In this document: piece by piece, positions 49,744 to 58,475 of the stretch | Layout of the letters: every line of letters starts with the position of its first letter | Position numbering within the stretch: the stretch's first letter is position 1 | Assembly: GCF_027497215.1 (NCBI RefSeq) | Contig: NZ_CP114904.1 | Span: 2,936,001 to 3,000,000, forward strand | Direction of reading: 5' to 3' | Length of the DNA stretch: 64,000 nt | Origin: Micromonospora sp. WMMD812 | GTDB taxonomy: Bacteria > Actinomycetota > Actinomycetes > Mycobacteriales > Micromonosporaceae | Made by a program: the position numbers and the translations under genes | The notes under the pieces: generated by a model | Database searches by the model: none | Told to the model about the DNA's origin: nothing | The model's input: only the letters and a program-made list of their open reading frames with translations

Positions 49744-50343
49744 TCAGGCCAGGCTGGCGAGGACCCTCTCGTAGCGGGGTCGGTCGGCGGCCGGCGTCCG
49801 CGCTTCCAGGTAGTTGAGCACCACCGCACCCCGCCGGTACGACTGGCCGGTCCAGGTCTCGGCGATCTCGCCAGCGCTGGTCACGTCGGGAAAGACGTAC
49901 ACCGTCACCGCGTCGGTGGCGATCAGTTCCGAACAGCCCAGGCCGAGCCCGTCGGGTCCGCAGTCGACCGAGCGGTCCCGGGGATTGGGCACCCTCAGGC
50001 CGGCGGCCCGGAACGCGTCGATCACCCGCGTCGCGCCCGGCGACCCGGCCGGGCGGCGGGGCAACACCACCGGTGGAGGGCTGGCCGGCCGGCGCTCGGT
50101 GGGTTCCTGTACCGCCGGGGCGTCCCCGGCCGGCGGGACCACCGGAGCGGCCGGGGCGGCGGTCGACCCGGCGGCGGTCGGCGGGACCGGCGCGGACGGG
50201 GCGGTCGGAGTCACCACCGTGGACCGGCTGGCCGCCGCCGGCGCGGGGGCTTCCGGGCGGTCGCCACCGCAGCCCGCGCTGAGGGCGGCGGCGGGGAGCA
50301 CCACGGCGAGCACCACGGCGGCGGGCAGGCTCCGATGTGTCAC
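49744..50343 (-). CDS. Putative lipoprotein
   Basis: 199 residues: signal peptide 'VTHRSLPAAVVLAVVLPAAA' with lipobox LSAGC, so the mature protein is lipid-anchored at Cys25. A Pro/Ala-rich spacer runs to about residue 90, and the remaining 110 form a small domain with cysteines in 'DRSVDCGPDGLGLGCSELIA', probably disulfide-bonded. Not matched to a known family. The GTG at 50343 opens on the signal peptide; the longer frame is non-coding. Divergent from the GNAT gene. Confidence 0.75.
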   Translation of the reverse strand: MTHRSLPAAVVLAVVLPAAALSAGCGGDRPEAPAPAAASRSTVVTPTAPSAPVPPTAAGSTAAPAAPVVPPAGDAPAVQEPTERRPASPPPVVLPRRPAGSPGATRVIDAFRAAGLRVPNPRDRSVDCGPDGLGLGCSELIATDAVTVYVFPDVTSAGEIAETWTGQSYRRGAVVLNYLEARTPAADRPRYERVLASLA

Positions 50344-50482
50344 CCGACCAGTCTGCCGAACCGGCGAGGTCGACGGCAGGGGCCACGCGGCGTCACAGGT
50401 GTCCCAAATCTGCCAACCCGAAGCCACCCGGCCACTCCCCGGTCCCCCGGGTACGATCCGGGGCCGGCGAGGGGAGGACCGC

Positions 50483-50974
50483 GTGGGCGGCATCTCGGTA
50501 CGGGCGGCGGACCCGGGCGACCGGGCCATCGTGGACGCGCTGCACGAACGCGACTGGGGCGGCCCGTACGTCATCGCCCACGACACCCGCTACGACCTGC
50601 GTACGCTGCCGACGCTGGTGGCGGTGGACGGCGCCGGCGCCGTGGTCGGCGCTCTCGCCCACCACCGCGACGACGCCGGGCTGGAGGTGGTCAGCCTGGT
50701 CGCCGCCCGACCCGGCGGCGGCGCGGGCACCGCGCTGCTCGCCGCGGCCGCGGAGATCGCCCGGGCCGCGGGCCTGGGCCGGCTCTGGCTGATCACCTCC
50801 AACGACAACCTCCGTGCGCTCCGCTTCTACCAGCGGCGCGGTCTGCGGCTGGTCGGAGTGGATCCGGGCGCGGTGGACCGGGCCCGACGGCTCAAGCCGG
50901 AGATTCCGCTCACCGGCGAGGACGGCATCCCGCTGCACGACGAACTGATCCTGGAGCTGCGGACCGGGCCGTGA
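50483..50974 (+). CDS. GNAT family N-acetyltransferase
   Basis: 163 residues, single GNAT domain: 'VAARPGGGAGTALLAAAAEI' is the acetyl-CoA pyrophosphate loop (motif A), and 'LWLITSNDNLRALRFYQRRG' the conserved motif B. Acceptor unknown. GTG at 50483 with GGGGAGG seven bases upstream. Followed by the SAM adenosyltransferase-like gene 79 bases later on the same strand. Confidence 0.88.
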   Translation: MGGISVRAADPGDRAIVDALHERDWGGPYVIAHDTRYDLRTLPTLVAVDGAGAVVGALAHHRDDAGLEVVSLVAARPGGGAGTALLAAAAEIARAAGLGRLWLITSNDNLRALRFYQRRGLRLVGVDPGAVDRARRLKPEIPLTGEDGIPLHDELILELRTGP

Positions 50975-51053
50975 GCGGCGGCGCCGAGGCCGCCGGGGCG
51001 CGAGCCGCGCCACACCGGCGGCGTGCGCCCGGCGGTGGGGTTAGCCTGCCGGC

Positions 51054-51932
51054 ATGGCCGCCACGCCCTGGATCTCGCTGACCACCGACTACGGCCTCGC
51101 CGACGGCTTCGTGGCAGCCTGCCACGGGGTGATCGGCCGGATCGCCCCAGCGGCGCGCGTCATCGACGTGACCCACCTGGTCCCGCCGGCCGACGTGCGG
51201 CGGGGCGCCACGGTGCTGGCGCAGACCGTGCCGTACCTGCCGGTCGGGGTGCACGTCGCGGTCGTCGACCCGGGCGTCGGCACGACCCGTCGGGGCGTCG
51301 CCCTGGCCACCCCGGGCGGGGTCCTCGTCGGCCCGGACAACGGGCTGCTGCCGGACGCCGCCGCCGCGTTGGGCGGGGTCACCGCCGCGGTCGAGCTGAC
51401 CAACCCGGCGTGGTTGGCCCCGCGGGTGTGCCGCACGTTCCACGGCCGGGACGTCTTCGCCCCGGTCGCGGCCCGGCTCGCGCTCGGGGCTCCGCTCGCC
51501 GAGGCCGGTCCGCCGCTCGACCCGGCCGAGTTGGTCCGGCTGCCCGAGCCGGTCGTACGGGTGGACGTCGGCGGCCTCACCGCCGAGGTGCTGACCGTGG
51601 ACCACTTCGGCAACGTGCAGCTCGCCGCGCCGGCGGAGCTGCTGGACCGGCTGCCGGCGACGGTCCGGGTGACCGTGCCGGCACCGCCTGCCCGCGCCGG
51701 CAGCATCGGCAGTGCCGGCAGCGCCGAGACGGCACCGCGACCGGCAGGGTCCAGGGTGGACGAGGCCGGGGGCCGGACGGCGGTCCGGGGCCGGACGTTC
51801 GGCGACGCCCCGCCGGGCGGCCTGGTGGTGCACGCCGATTCGGCCGGTCGGGTGGCGGTCGCGGTCAACGGCGGGCGGGCCGCGGACCTGCTCGCCGTCG
51901 CACCCGGCGACCTGGTGCGGTTGACTCGTTGA
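51054..51932 (+). CDS. SAM hydroxide adenosyltransferase (DUF62 family)
   Basis: Family hydrolyses S-adenosylmethionine to adenosine and methionine and is related to fluorinase and SalL chlorinase. 292 residues: 'SLTTDYGLADGFVAACHGV' at the start, and the Asp-Arg-His triad of the hydroxide type as Asp72 ('VVDPGVGTTRRG'), Arg79 and His130 ('RTFHGRDVFAP'). The triad makes a halide-using enzyme unlikely. An unusual low-complexity insert lies at about 211-243 (ARAGSIGSAGSAE...). ATG at 51054. No neighbours of a halogenation pathway are seen. Confidence 0.9.
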   Translation: MAATPWISLTTDYGLADGFVAACHGVIGRIAPAARVIDVTHLVPPADVRRGATVLAQTVPYLPVGVHVAVVDPGVGTTRRGVALATPGGVLVGPDNGLLPDAAAALGGVTAAVELTNPAWLAPRVCRTFHGRDVFAPVAARLALGAPLAEAGPPLDPAELVRLPEPVVRVDVGGLTAEVLTVDHFGNVQLAAPAELLDRLPATVRVTVPAPPARAGSIGSAGSAETAPRPAGSRVDEAGGRTAVRGRTFGDAPPGGLVVHADSAGRVAVAVNGGRAADLLAVAPGDLVRLTR

Positions 51933-52029
51933 GTGCGCCGGCGGGGTGCCGGCGCGGGGCGGCGGCTGGACGCGTACCAGCCGCTGGGCCTGGGTCGCGG
52001 CCGGTACTCGACTGTGGAATGCTGCCCCG

Positions 52030-52272
52030 GTGGGTGAGCACTGGGTTCCCGTCGCCTGTCCCTGCTGCGGCTCCCGGACCGGTGGCGGCACCTGCCCGGT
52101 CTGCTTCTGGACTGACGACGGCCAGACCGACGCCGACGCCGACGCGGTGCGCGGCGGCGCCAACGGCGACCTGAGCCTGTCACACGCCCGACTCAACTTC
52201 GCCGTCTACGGCGCCAGCCACCCGCGCTACCAGGACATGGTCCGCGCGCCGCGCGGCGACGAGATTCCCTGA
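52030..52272 (+). CDS. CPCC-type cysteine-rich small protein
   Basis: 80 residues. 'CPCCGSRTGGGTCPVCFWTD' gives two CxxC pairs, a zinc ribbon, followed by the family 'DADAVRGGANGDLSLSHARL' and 'NFAVYGASHPR'. Such proteins are widespread; no biochemical role is known. GTG at 52030 is the first start that keeps only the conserved domain; the ribosome site is weak, and an ATG at 51946 would add 28 residues. Confidence 0.8.
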   Translation: MGEHWVPVACPCCGSRTGGGTCPVCFWTDDGQTDADADAVRGGANGDLSLSHARLNFAVYGASHPRYQDMVRAPRGDEIP

Positions 52273-52313
52273 CGGCGGCCGTCCGGGGCGGCCGGCCCGG
52301 ACGGCCCGCGAGG

Positions 52314-53597
52314 TCAGCAGGGCGGCACCGTGCCGCCGTAGACCGCCGAGACGTACGCGTGGCTGACGTACTGCCCGGTGGCCAGCCGGTTCCACCGGGT
52401 GGTCGTGCGGAACGGGCCGCTGATCGACTGGCCGGTCACGTAGCACTGGATCGGCACGTTGGCGTAGCGGGCGGCCAGCCCGCGGACCGCGTTCGCGGTG
52501 CTCGCGCCGGCGCGGATGTTGAGCGGTCCGTCACCGACGATCCCGTGCGGCCCGGCGCCCGTCCACAGGTACGCCACGTCGACCCAGGCGTTCGTGGTGA
52601 GCAGCAGCCCGTCCCAGAAGGTCCCGTCGGCCAGGTCGATACCGGCCGGATTAAGCACCGTACGGCCGAACTGGTCCCGCCCGCCGTTGTACCCGCTCTG
52701 GTAGGCGGCCTGCGCCTCGGGACGACCCCGCGGCAGGTCCTTCCAGTTCTCCCGGACGGCACTCGGGTTCCAGTAGTCGTCCCGGGTGTTCCACGGTCCG
52801 ACGTCCCAGACCGGGGCGTACTCGCAACGGCTGCCGGTGGTGGTGCACACCCGGACCGTGTAGTCGCCGGTGTTGAGCGGGGCGAGCCCGCGCCGGGACG
52901 GCAGCGCGACGAAGTGGTCCCGTGGCTGGATGGTCCGCCCGTTGGCGGTCACCTCGCCGACCAGCCCGATCCGGGTGGCGAAGACGCGGTAGGTGAGGCC
53001 CGGGCTGGCGGCGGTGACCGCGGCCAGCGAGTCGGCGGTGAGCCGGACCCCGCGGACGGTGGCGGCAGCCGGGTCGGAGGCGGTGAGCACCACCCGGGTC
53101 TGCACCCGGGTGACCGGCTGGTCGAAGACGGCCCCCGGGGCGGCGCCACGCCACTCGGTCCAGCCGCTCGCCCGCCATCCGCGCACCTGGGCCTCCACGC
53201 TCGCGCCCCGGGCGACCCGGGCGGACACCTCGGCCCGGACCCGGGTGGCCGGCCGGGCCAGGGTGCGCGGCGCGGTGAGGAGGATCCCGTCGGCGACCGC
53301 GCCGTGCGGGCTGCGACCCGCCCGGGCCGGGCTCGGACGGGCGTCGCGCAGCCGCAGCCCGGCCGCGGTGCGCCGGACGTTGACGTCGTCGGCGCCGACG
53401 ACCGACAGGTCGGCGTCCCATCGCTCACCGGCGGCGGGGGCGAGGGCGGGAGCGGCGGCGGGAGCGAGGGTAAGGGTGGTGCCGCGGAGCGGTGCGGCCG
53501 GTACGGGGCCCGCGGTGGGCACCAGCGCGGCGGTGAGGACGAGGGTCAGGGCGGCGGCGAGGATGGTGGACCGGATACGACAACGAGGCTGTCTCAT
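52314..53597 (-). CDS. Secreted protein with C-terminal SH3-like domain
   Basis: 427 residues. Signal peptide at about 1-32 (MRQPRCRIRSTILAAALTLV, then a hydrophobic stretch). Residues about 60-240 form a beta-rich domain ('RVRAEVSARVARGASVEAQV', 'VTRVQTRVVLTASDPAAATV') resembling ligand-binding jelly-roll domains. The C-terminal 70 residues look like a bacterial SH3 domain ('LNIRAGASTANAVRGLAARY', 'HAYVSAVYGGTVPPC'), usual in cell-wall-associated proteins. ATG at 53597 is chosen over 53603 since GAGGAG then has seven-base spacing. Divergent from nei2. Exact role unknown. Confidence 0.75.
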   Translation of the reverse strand: MRQPRCRIRSTILAAALTLVLTAALVPTAGPVPAAPLRGTTLTLAPAAAPALAPAAGERWDADLSVVGADDVNVRRTAAGLRLRDARPSPARAGRSPHGAVADGILLTAPRTLARPATRVRAEVSARVARGASVEAQVRGWRASGWTEWRGAAPGAVFDQPVTRVQTRVVLTASDPAAATVRGVRLTADSLAAVTAASPGLTYRVFATRIGLVGEVTANGRTIQPRDHFVALPSRRGLAPLNTGDYTVRVCTTTGSRCEYAPVWDVGPWNTRDDYWNPSAVRENWKDLPRGRPEAQAAYQSGYNGGRDQFGRTVLNPAGIDLADGTFWDGLLLTTNAWVDVAYLWTGAGPHGIVGDGPLNIRAGASTANAVRGLAARYANVPIQCYVTGQSISGPFRTTTRWNRLATGQYVSHAYVSAVYGGTVPPC

Positions 53598-53707
53598 GGG
53601 CATTCTCCTCAGAACTCCCTGATCGTGCCCTTATCGGTAGATCAAGCGGAACCTTGGTACAAATAGCGATACATGCGAATGTCGTTCGGAGGAGGGAGGA
53701 TGGGAGG

Positions 53708-54583
53708 ATGCCCGAAGGCGACACCGTCTGGAACACCGCCCGCGTGCTGCACCGCGCGCTGGCCGGCGTGACGCTGACCGCCAGCGACTTCCGGGTGCCC
53801 CAGCTCGCCACCACCGACCTGAGCGGGTGGACCGTACGCGAGTCGGCCAGCCGCGGTAAGCACCTGCTGCTCCGGCTGTCCGCCCCGGCGGGTCACGACG
53901 GCCGAAGGGGCGAGCGGGTCGACCCCACCGGGGGCGCGACCGCCGGCCGCGACGGCGGCCCGGAGGACGGTGGGCGCTGGACCCTGCACTCGCACCTGCG
54001 GATGGACGGCGCCTGGCGGGCGTACGCCCCGGGAGAGCGGTGGGCCGGCAAGCCCGCCCACCTGATCCGGGCGGTGCTGCGCAGCCCCGGGGCGGTGGCC
54101 GTCGGCTACCACCTGCACGACCTCGCCCTCGTGCCCACCGCCGAGGAGGAGAGCCTGGTCGGTCACCTCGGGCCGGACCTGCTCGGCGCGGACTGGGACC
54201 CGGCCGAGGCGGCGCGTCGGCTGGCCGCCCGACCGGACGTCACCATCGGCGAGGCGCTGCTCGACCAGCGGAGCCTGGCCGGGGTCGGCAACCTCTACAA
54301 GTGCGAGGTGCTCTTCCTGCGCGGCGTCTCGCCGTGGACGCCGGTGCGCGCGGTACCGGACCTGGCCGGCCTGGTGACCCTCGCACAGAAGCTGCTCGCC
54401 GCCAACCGGGGGCGCTGGACGCAGAGCACCACCGGCTCGCTGCACCGCGGGCAGGCCAGCTACGTGTACGGGCGCCGCGCGCAACCGTGCCGCCGCTGCG
54501 GCACCGCGATCCGCAAGGAGGAGCTGGGCGAGCGGGTCACCTACTGGTGCCCGGCCTGCCAGCCGGAACGCCCGGCCGACTGA
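53708..54583 (+). CDS. nei2: Endonuclease VIII-type DNA glycosylase (Nei2)
   Basis: Excises oxidised pyrimidines and nicks the abasic site. 291 residues: N-terminal catalytic 'MPEGDTVWNTARVL' with Pro2 and Glu3 fixing the ATG at 53708, 'SRGKHLLLRL' with the conserved lysine, the helix-two-turn-helix 'DQRSLAGVGNLYKCEVLF', and a C-terminal zinc finger of pattern C-x2-C-x16-C-x2-C ('QPCRRCGTAIRKEELGE...WCPAC'). A Gly/Asp-rich insert of about 25 residues sits at about 62-88. A string of GGAGG motifs precedes the ATG. On the same strand as lhr, its usual partner, but 4.3 kb away. Confidence 0.93.
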   Translation: MPEGDTVWNTARVLHRALAGVTLTASDFRVPQLATTDLSGWTVRESASRGKHLLLRLSAPAGHDGRRGERVDPTGGATAGRDGGPEDGGRWTLHSHLRMDGAWRAYAPGERWAGKPAHLIRAVLRSPGAVAVGYHLHDLALVPTAEEESLVGHLGPDLLGADWDPAEAARRLAARPDVTIGEALLDQRSLAGVGNLYKCEVLFLRGVSPWTPVRAVPDLAGLVTLAQKLLAANRGRWTQSTTGSLHRGQASYVYGRRAQPCRRCGTAIRKEELGERVTYWCPACQPERPAD

Positions 54584-54756
54584 CCGGCCGGGGAACAACC
54601 CCCCTCGCCGCCCAGATACGGACGATTGGGTAATTCCTAACCGGGCCGTCGGCGTCGCATGCTGCGGTTGGACGCTCACCGATCGTCAGCAGAGCCGGGC
54701 CGACCGGGTCGCCACGCCGGGGTGGCGGCGGTCGTGCCCCGATCCCGGGGAGAGCC

Positions 54757-57700
54757 ATGGCGATGTTCCGCAGACTCCGGGCCACCTGGACCGACCGCGT
54801 GGCGCGTGGCGGCAGCAGCCGAACGGCCGAGGCCGACCGGACGGCGACCGTCCCGGCCGCCCGGACCGCCGAAGAGGTGCCCGCCGCGCCGGCGAGCCTC
54901 GACCCGGCCGCCGTCCCGCGCTGCTTCGGCCCGGTACCGAATTTCGCCCGCAGCCCGCTGCCGGTCTGCGACGCCGACGGCCGGGTGCTGGCCGGCACCG
55001 GCCTACGCAAGTTCGTCGACGCCCTGCCCGGCCCCGGCCCGCTCGGCCGCACCGAACTGGGCGGCTACCTGCCGGTGGCGGTGCCCGACACCATCACCTA
55101 TCCGGGCTGCGACTACTACGAGATCGGCCTGCAGCAGTACGCCCAACGGCTGCACCGGGACCTGCCGGCCACCCGGCTGCGCGGTTACCGACAGCTCAAC
55201 CTCGGCACCGACGCGTCGGGGCACAACACGGTCGCGCCGCCGGGGCGGCCCTGGCACCTCGGGCCGCTGATCCGGGCCCGGCGTGGCCGCCCGGTACGGA
55301 TCAAGTTCATCAACCAGCTCCCCACCGGCCGGTCCGGCGAACTCTTCCTGCCGGTCGACGAGACGGTGGAGGGGGCGGGTATCGGTCCGCTGGACGGTCC
55401 GGCGCCGTACCCGCAGAACCGGGCGGTGCTGCACCTGGCGGGGGCACAGACCGGCTGGATCAGCGCCGGCAACCCGTGGCAGTGGGTCACCCCGGCCGGC
55501 GAGATAACCCCGTACCCGACGGGGGTCGGGCTGACCCACGTTCCCGACATGCCGGCGCCGGGTGCCGGCGCCACCACGCTCTACTACCCGAACGAGCAGA
55601 GCGGCCGGCTGATGTGGTTCCACGACAACACCCTCGGCCTGGCCCGGCTGACCGTCTACTCCGGGCAGCTCGCGCTCTACCTGCTCACCGACCCGGCCGA
55701 GGAGCCGCTCGTCGCCGACGGGGTGCTGCCGGGCGACGACCTGCCGCTGGTGATCCAGGACAAGACCTTCGTGCCGGACGACACCCAGCTCGCCGGTGAG
55801 GACCCGACCTGGGACCGGGACCGCTGGGGCGCGCGGGGCAACCTCTGGCATCCGCACGTCTACCAGCCCCGGCAGAACCCGTACCGCAGCGGTGGCGTCA
55901 ACCCGACCGGCCGTTGGGACTACGGGCCGTGGTCGCGTACGGCGGCGGCCGGCGGCCCGGACCTCGACGGCCGCCCGGCCACCGGCGGCCCGAACGGGGC
56001 CGGGGCGGCACATCCCGGACCCGGGCCGGTGCCCAACCCGCACCACGACCCGGTCACCGCCGTCGAGGAGCCGCCCCTGACGCCGGGGGTGCCGCACCCC
56101 AGCGCGGTGCCCGAGGCGTTCGGCGACACGCCGCTGGTCAACGGGATCGCCTACCCGTACGTGGAGGTGCGGCCGCGGGCGTACCGGTTCCGGATCCTCA
56201 ACGCGTGCCTGGACCGCAGCCTCAACCTGCAGCTCTACCGGGCCGCGTCGGACGGTCCGATGTGGGGCGACGAGGGCGATCTGCTCGACGCCGACGCCGG
56301 CGAGGTGCCGACGGTGCCGGCGGTCCGGGCGCCGGGGCACCCGGCGGACTGGCCCGTCGACGGGCGCGACGGTGGCGTGCCGGACCCGCGCGCCGCCGGG
56401 CCCGAGCTGATCCAGATCGGCAACGACGGCGGACTGCTGCCCGCGCCGGTGGTGATCCCGAACCGGCCGATCGGCTACCGGTACGACCGGCGGGACCCGA
56501 CCGTGCTCAACGTCGACGGGCACGCGCTCCTGCTCGCTCCGGGCGAGCGGGCCGACGTGGTGGTGGACTTCTCCGCCGTGCCGGCGGGCGGCACCCTGAT
56601 CCTCTACAACGACTGCCCCGCCCCGCTGCCCGGCTTCGACCCGCGCTACGACCACCACACCGGCGCCCCGGACCGGACCGCCGAGGGCGGCCCACCCGCC
56701 ACCCGTCCCGGCTACGGCCCGAACACCCGCACCCTGCTCCAGTTCCGGGTCAGCGGCACCCCGGCGCCCCCGTACGACCTGGACCGGCTCCGCGAACGGC
56801 TGCCCCGGGCCTACGCGGCCAGCCAGCGTCCGCCGATCGTGCCGCAGCCGGCGTACGACCCGGCCATCGGCACCCGGACGCCCGGGGAGACCGTGGTGCC
56901 GGTGCACGCCACCACGGTCACGTTCACCCCGGCCGGCGGCGCCGCCCCGGTCACCGTGCCGGTCACGGTCAAGGCCGTGCAGCAGGTCTTCGAACCCGGG
57001 TACGGCCGGCTGACCGGCCGGCTCGGCGTCGCGCACCCGCACGTCGGCCCGCTCTCCCCCGCCTCGTTGCCGCTCGGCGCCACCGACCCGGCCACCGAGA
57101 TCCTGTTCGCCGCCGACCCGGCGGTGCCCATCGGCGCGCCGGCGGACGGCACCCAGGTCTGGCGGATCGTGGGCGACACCCGGCAGACCGAGGCGCTTCG
57201 CCTCGACGGCTGCGACCTCCAGGTGGTCAACCGGGTCGGCTGGGACGGCACGATCCGGCCCCCCGACGGCGGCGAGCTGGGCTGGAAGGAGGTCGTCCGG
57301 GTCAACCCCCGCGAGGACGTGATCGTGGCGCTGCGCCCGGTCGCCCCGGTCCTGCCGTTCAAGATCGGCGACAGCGTCCGGCTGCTCGACCCGACCCGAC
57401 CGGCCGGCACCCGGACCGGTTCGACGCCGGTCAGCCCGGTCGACGGCCGGCCCGCGCTGGTGGTGAACCAACTGGTGAACCTCGGCTGGGAGTACCGCTG
57501 GCACAGCCAGCTCGCCGGCCACCGCGACCTGGGGATGAGCCGCCCGCTGGTGCTGCGGGTGTCCCCCAAGGCGCCGACCGGGCTGACCGCCACCCCGGCC
57601 CCGGGCTCGGCCACCGCGCTGCCGGCGATCGCGCTCGCGTGGACCGGCAACGGCGGTCGCCCACCGGCCACCAGCCACCTTTTGCAACGCGCCACCGACT

Positions 57701-58434
57701 CGACCTTCACCACCGGGCTCACCGCGATCACCGTGGCCGCCACGGCGACCCGGTACACCGATGCCACGGTCACTCCCGGGATCACCTACCACTACCGGAT
57801 CCGGGCCGAGAACGCGGTCAGCTGCTCGTCCTGGTCGAACAGCGTGCCCGCGTCGGTGCAGCTCACGGCGCCCGCCGCGCTGACCGCGGCCGTCCCGCCG
57901 GCCGCACCGCTGCGGGTCGCGCTGCGCTGGTCGAACCGCTCCTTCGCCACCGGGATCGACGTGCAGCGGGCGACCAATCCCACCTTCACGAGCGGCCCGG
58001 GCACGACCGCGATCGGCGTGGGCGACAACCACCTGGACGCCGCCGTCGCGCCGGACACCACGTACTACTACCGGGTGCGGACCACCTATCTGGGGGCCGC
58101 CTCACCCTGGTCGACCGTTGCCACGGTGGCCACCCCGCCCGCTCCGGCGACGCCGACGTCGGTGGCGGTGACCGCGAGCGCGCCCGGACCGGACACCGCG
58201 ACGGTGATCCTGGGCTGGGCGGGCACGGCGGCCGGGCCGGGCGCCGGCTTCATCGTCCAGCGCGCCCTCGATCCGGCGTTCAGCCGCGAGGTGGCCACCT
58301 TCACGGTGACCGGGCGCGGCTTCACCAACAGCGGGTTGGTTCGCGGCCTGACGTACCACTACCGGATCCGGGCGTTCAACGTGGTCGGCAGCTCCCCGTT
58401 CACCGTCCCCGTCGCGGTCGACACCCCGCCGTGA
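54757..58434 (+). CDS. Multicopper-oxidase-fold protein lacking most copper ligands, with three FN3 domains
   Basis: 1225 residues. Residues about 100-940 follow the CotA-type three-cupredoxin layout ('AYPYVEVRPRAYRFRILNAC', 'LIQIGNDGGLLPAPVVIPNR', 'LLLAPGERADVVVDFSAVPA'). The four copper-binding sites are eroded: HLHG is HLAG at 226-229; HDH is HDN at 289-291; the HPxHxH site is replaced by TEALRLDG at 811-818; and HCH...H...M is HSQ...H922...M927, losing the type 1 cysteine. Three fibronectin type III domains follow at about 940-1035, 1037-1127 and 1130-1225. The N terminus is Arg/Ala-rich with no signal peptide seen. ATG at 54757 with GGGGAG upstream. Probably a structural or binding protein, not an oxidase. 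Confidence 0.8.
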   Translation: MAMFRRLRATWTDRVARGGSSRTAEADRTATVPAARTAEEVPAAPASLDPAAVPRCFGPVPNFARSPLPVCDADGRVLAGTGLRKFVDALPGPGPLGRTELGGYLPVAVPDTITYPGCDYYEIGLQQYAQRLHRDLPATRLRGYRQLNLGTDASGHNTVAPPGRPWHLGPLIRARRGRPVRIKFINQLPTGRSGELFLPVDETVEGAGIGPLDGPAPYPQNRAVLHLAGAQTGWISAGNPWQWVTPAGEITPYPTGVGLTHVPDMPAPGAGATTLYYPNEQSGRLMWFHDNTLGLARLTVYSGQLALYLLTDPAEEPLVADGVLPGDDLPLVIQDKTFVPDDTQLAGEDPTWDRDRWGARGNLWHPHVYQPRQNPYRSGGVNPTGRWDYGPWSRTAAAGGPDLDGRPATGGPNGAGAAHPGPGPVPNPHHDPVTAVEEPPLTPGVPHPSAVPEAFGDTPLVNGIAYPYVEVRPRAYRFRILNACLDRSLNLQLYRAASDGPMWGDEGDLLDADAGEVPTVPAVRAPGHPADWPVDGRDGGVPDPRAAGPELIQIGNDGGLLPAPVVIPNRPIGYRYDRRDPTVLNVDGHALLLAPGERADVVVDFSAVPAGGTLILYNDCPAPLPGFDPRYDHHTGAPDRTAEGGPPATRPGYGPNTRTLLQFRVSGTPAPPYDLDRLRERLPRAYAASQRPPIVPQPAYDPAIGTRTPGETVVPVHATTVTFTPAGGAAPVTVPVTVKAVQQVFEPGYGRLTGRLGVAHPHVGPLSPASLPLGATDPATEILFAADPAVPIGAPADGTQVWRIVGDTRQTEALRLDGCDLQVVNRVGWDGTIRPPDGGELGWKEVVRVNPREDVIVALRPVAPVLPFKIGDSVRLLDPTRPAGTRTGSTPVSPVDGRPALVVNQLVNLGWEYRWHSQLAGHRDLGMSRPLVLRVSPKAPTGLTATPAPGSATALPAIALAWTGNGGRPPATSHLLQRATDSTFTTGLTAITVAATATRYTDATVTPGITYHYRIRAENAVSCSSWSNSVPASVQLTAPAALTAAVPPAAPLRVALRWSNRSFATGIDVQRATNPTFTSGPGTTAIGVGDNHLDAAVAPDTTYYYRVRTTYLGAASPWSTVATVATPPAPATPTSVAVTASAPGPDTATVILGWAGTAAGPGAGFIVQRALDPAFSREVATFTVTGRGFTNSGLVRGLTYHYRIRAFNVVGSSPFTVPVAVDTPP

Positions 58435-58447
58435 CGGGCGGCGCTCG

Positions 58448-58469
58448 GCCACCGCGGCGGGGCGGTGGC
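58448..58469. terminator. Hairpin between the oxidase-fold gene and pspM
   Basis: GCCACCGC and GCGGTGGC, eight-base perfect arms around a six-base loop, in the 41-base gap between two convergent genes. No T-run. Confidence 0.55.
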
Positions 58470-58475
58470 GTCGGG

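Noticed and set aside
51054..51932. SalL-type chlorinase or fluorinase
   Set aside because: The Asp-Arg-His residues of the hydroxide type are present and no halogenation pathway genes adjoin.
54757..58434. Active laccase or bilirubin oxidase
   Set aside because: The type 1 copper cysteine and most histidine ligands are replaced.
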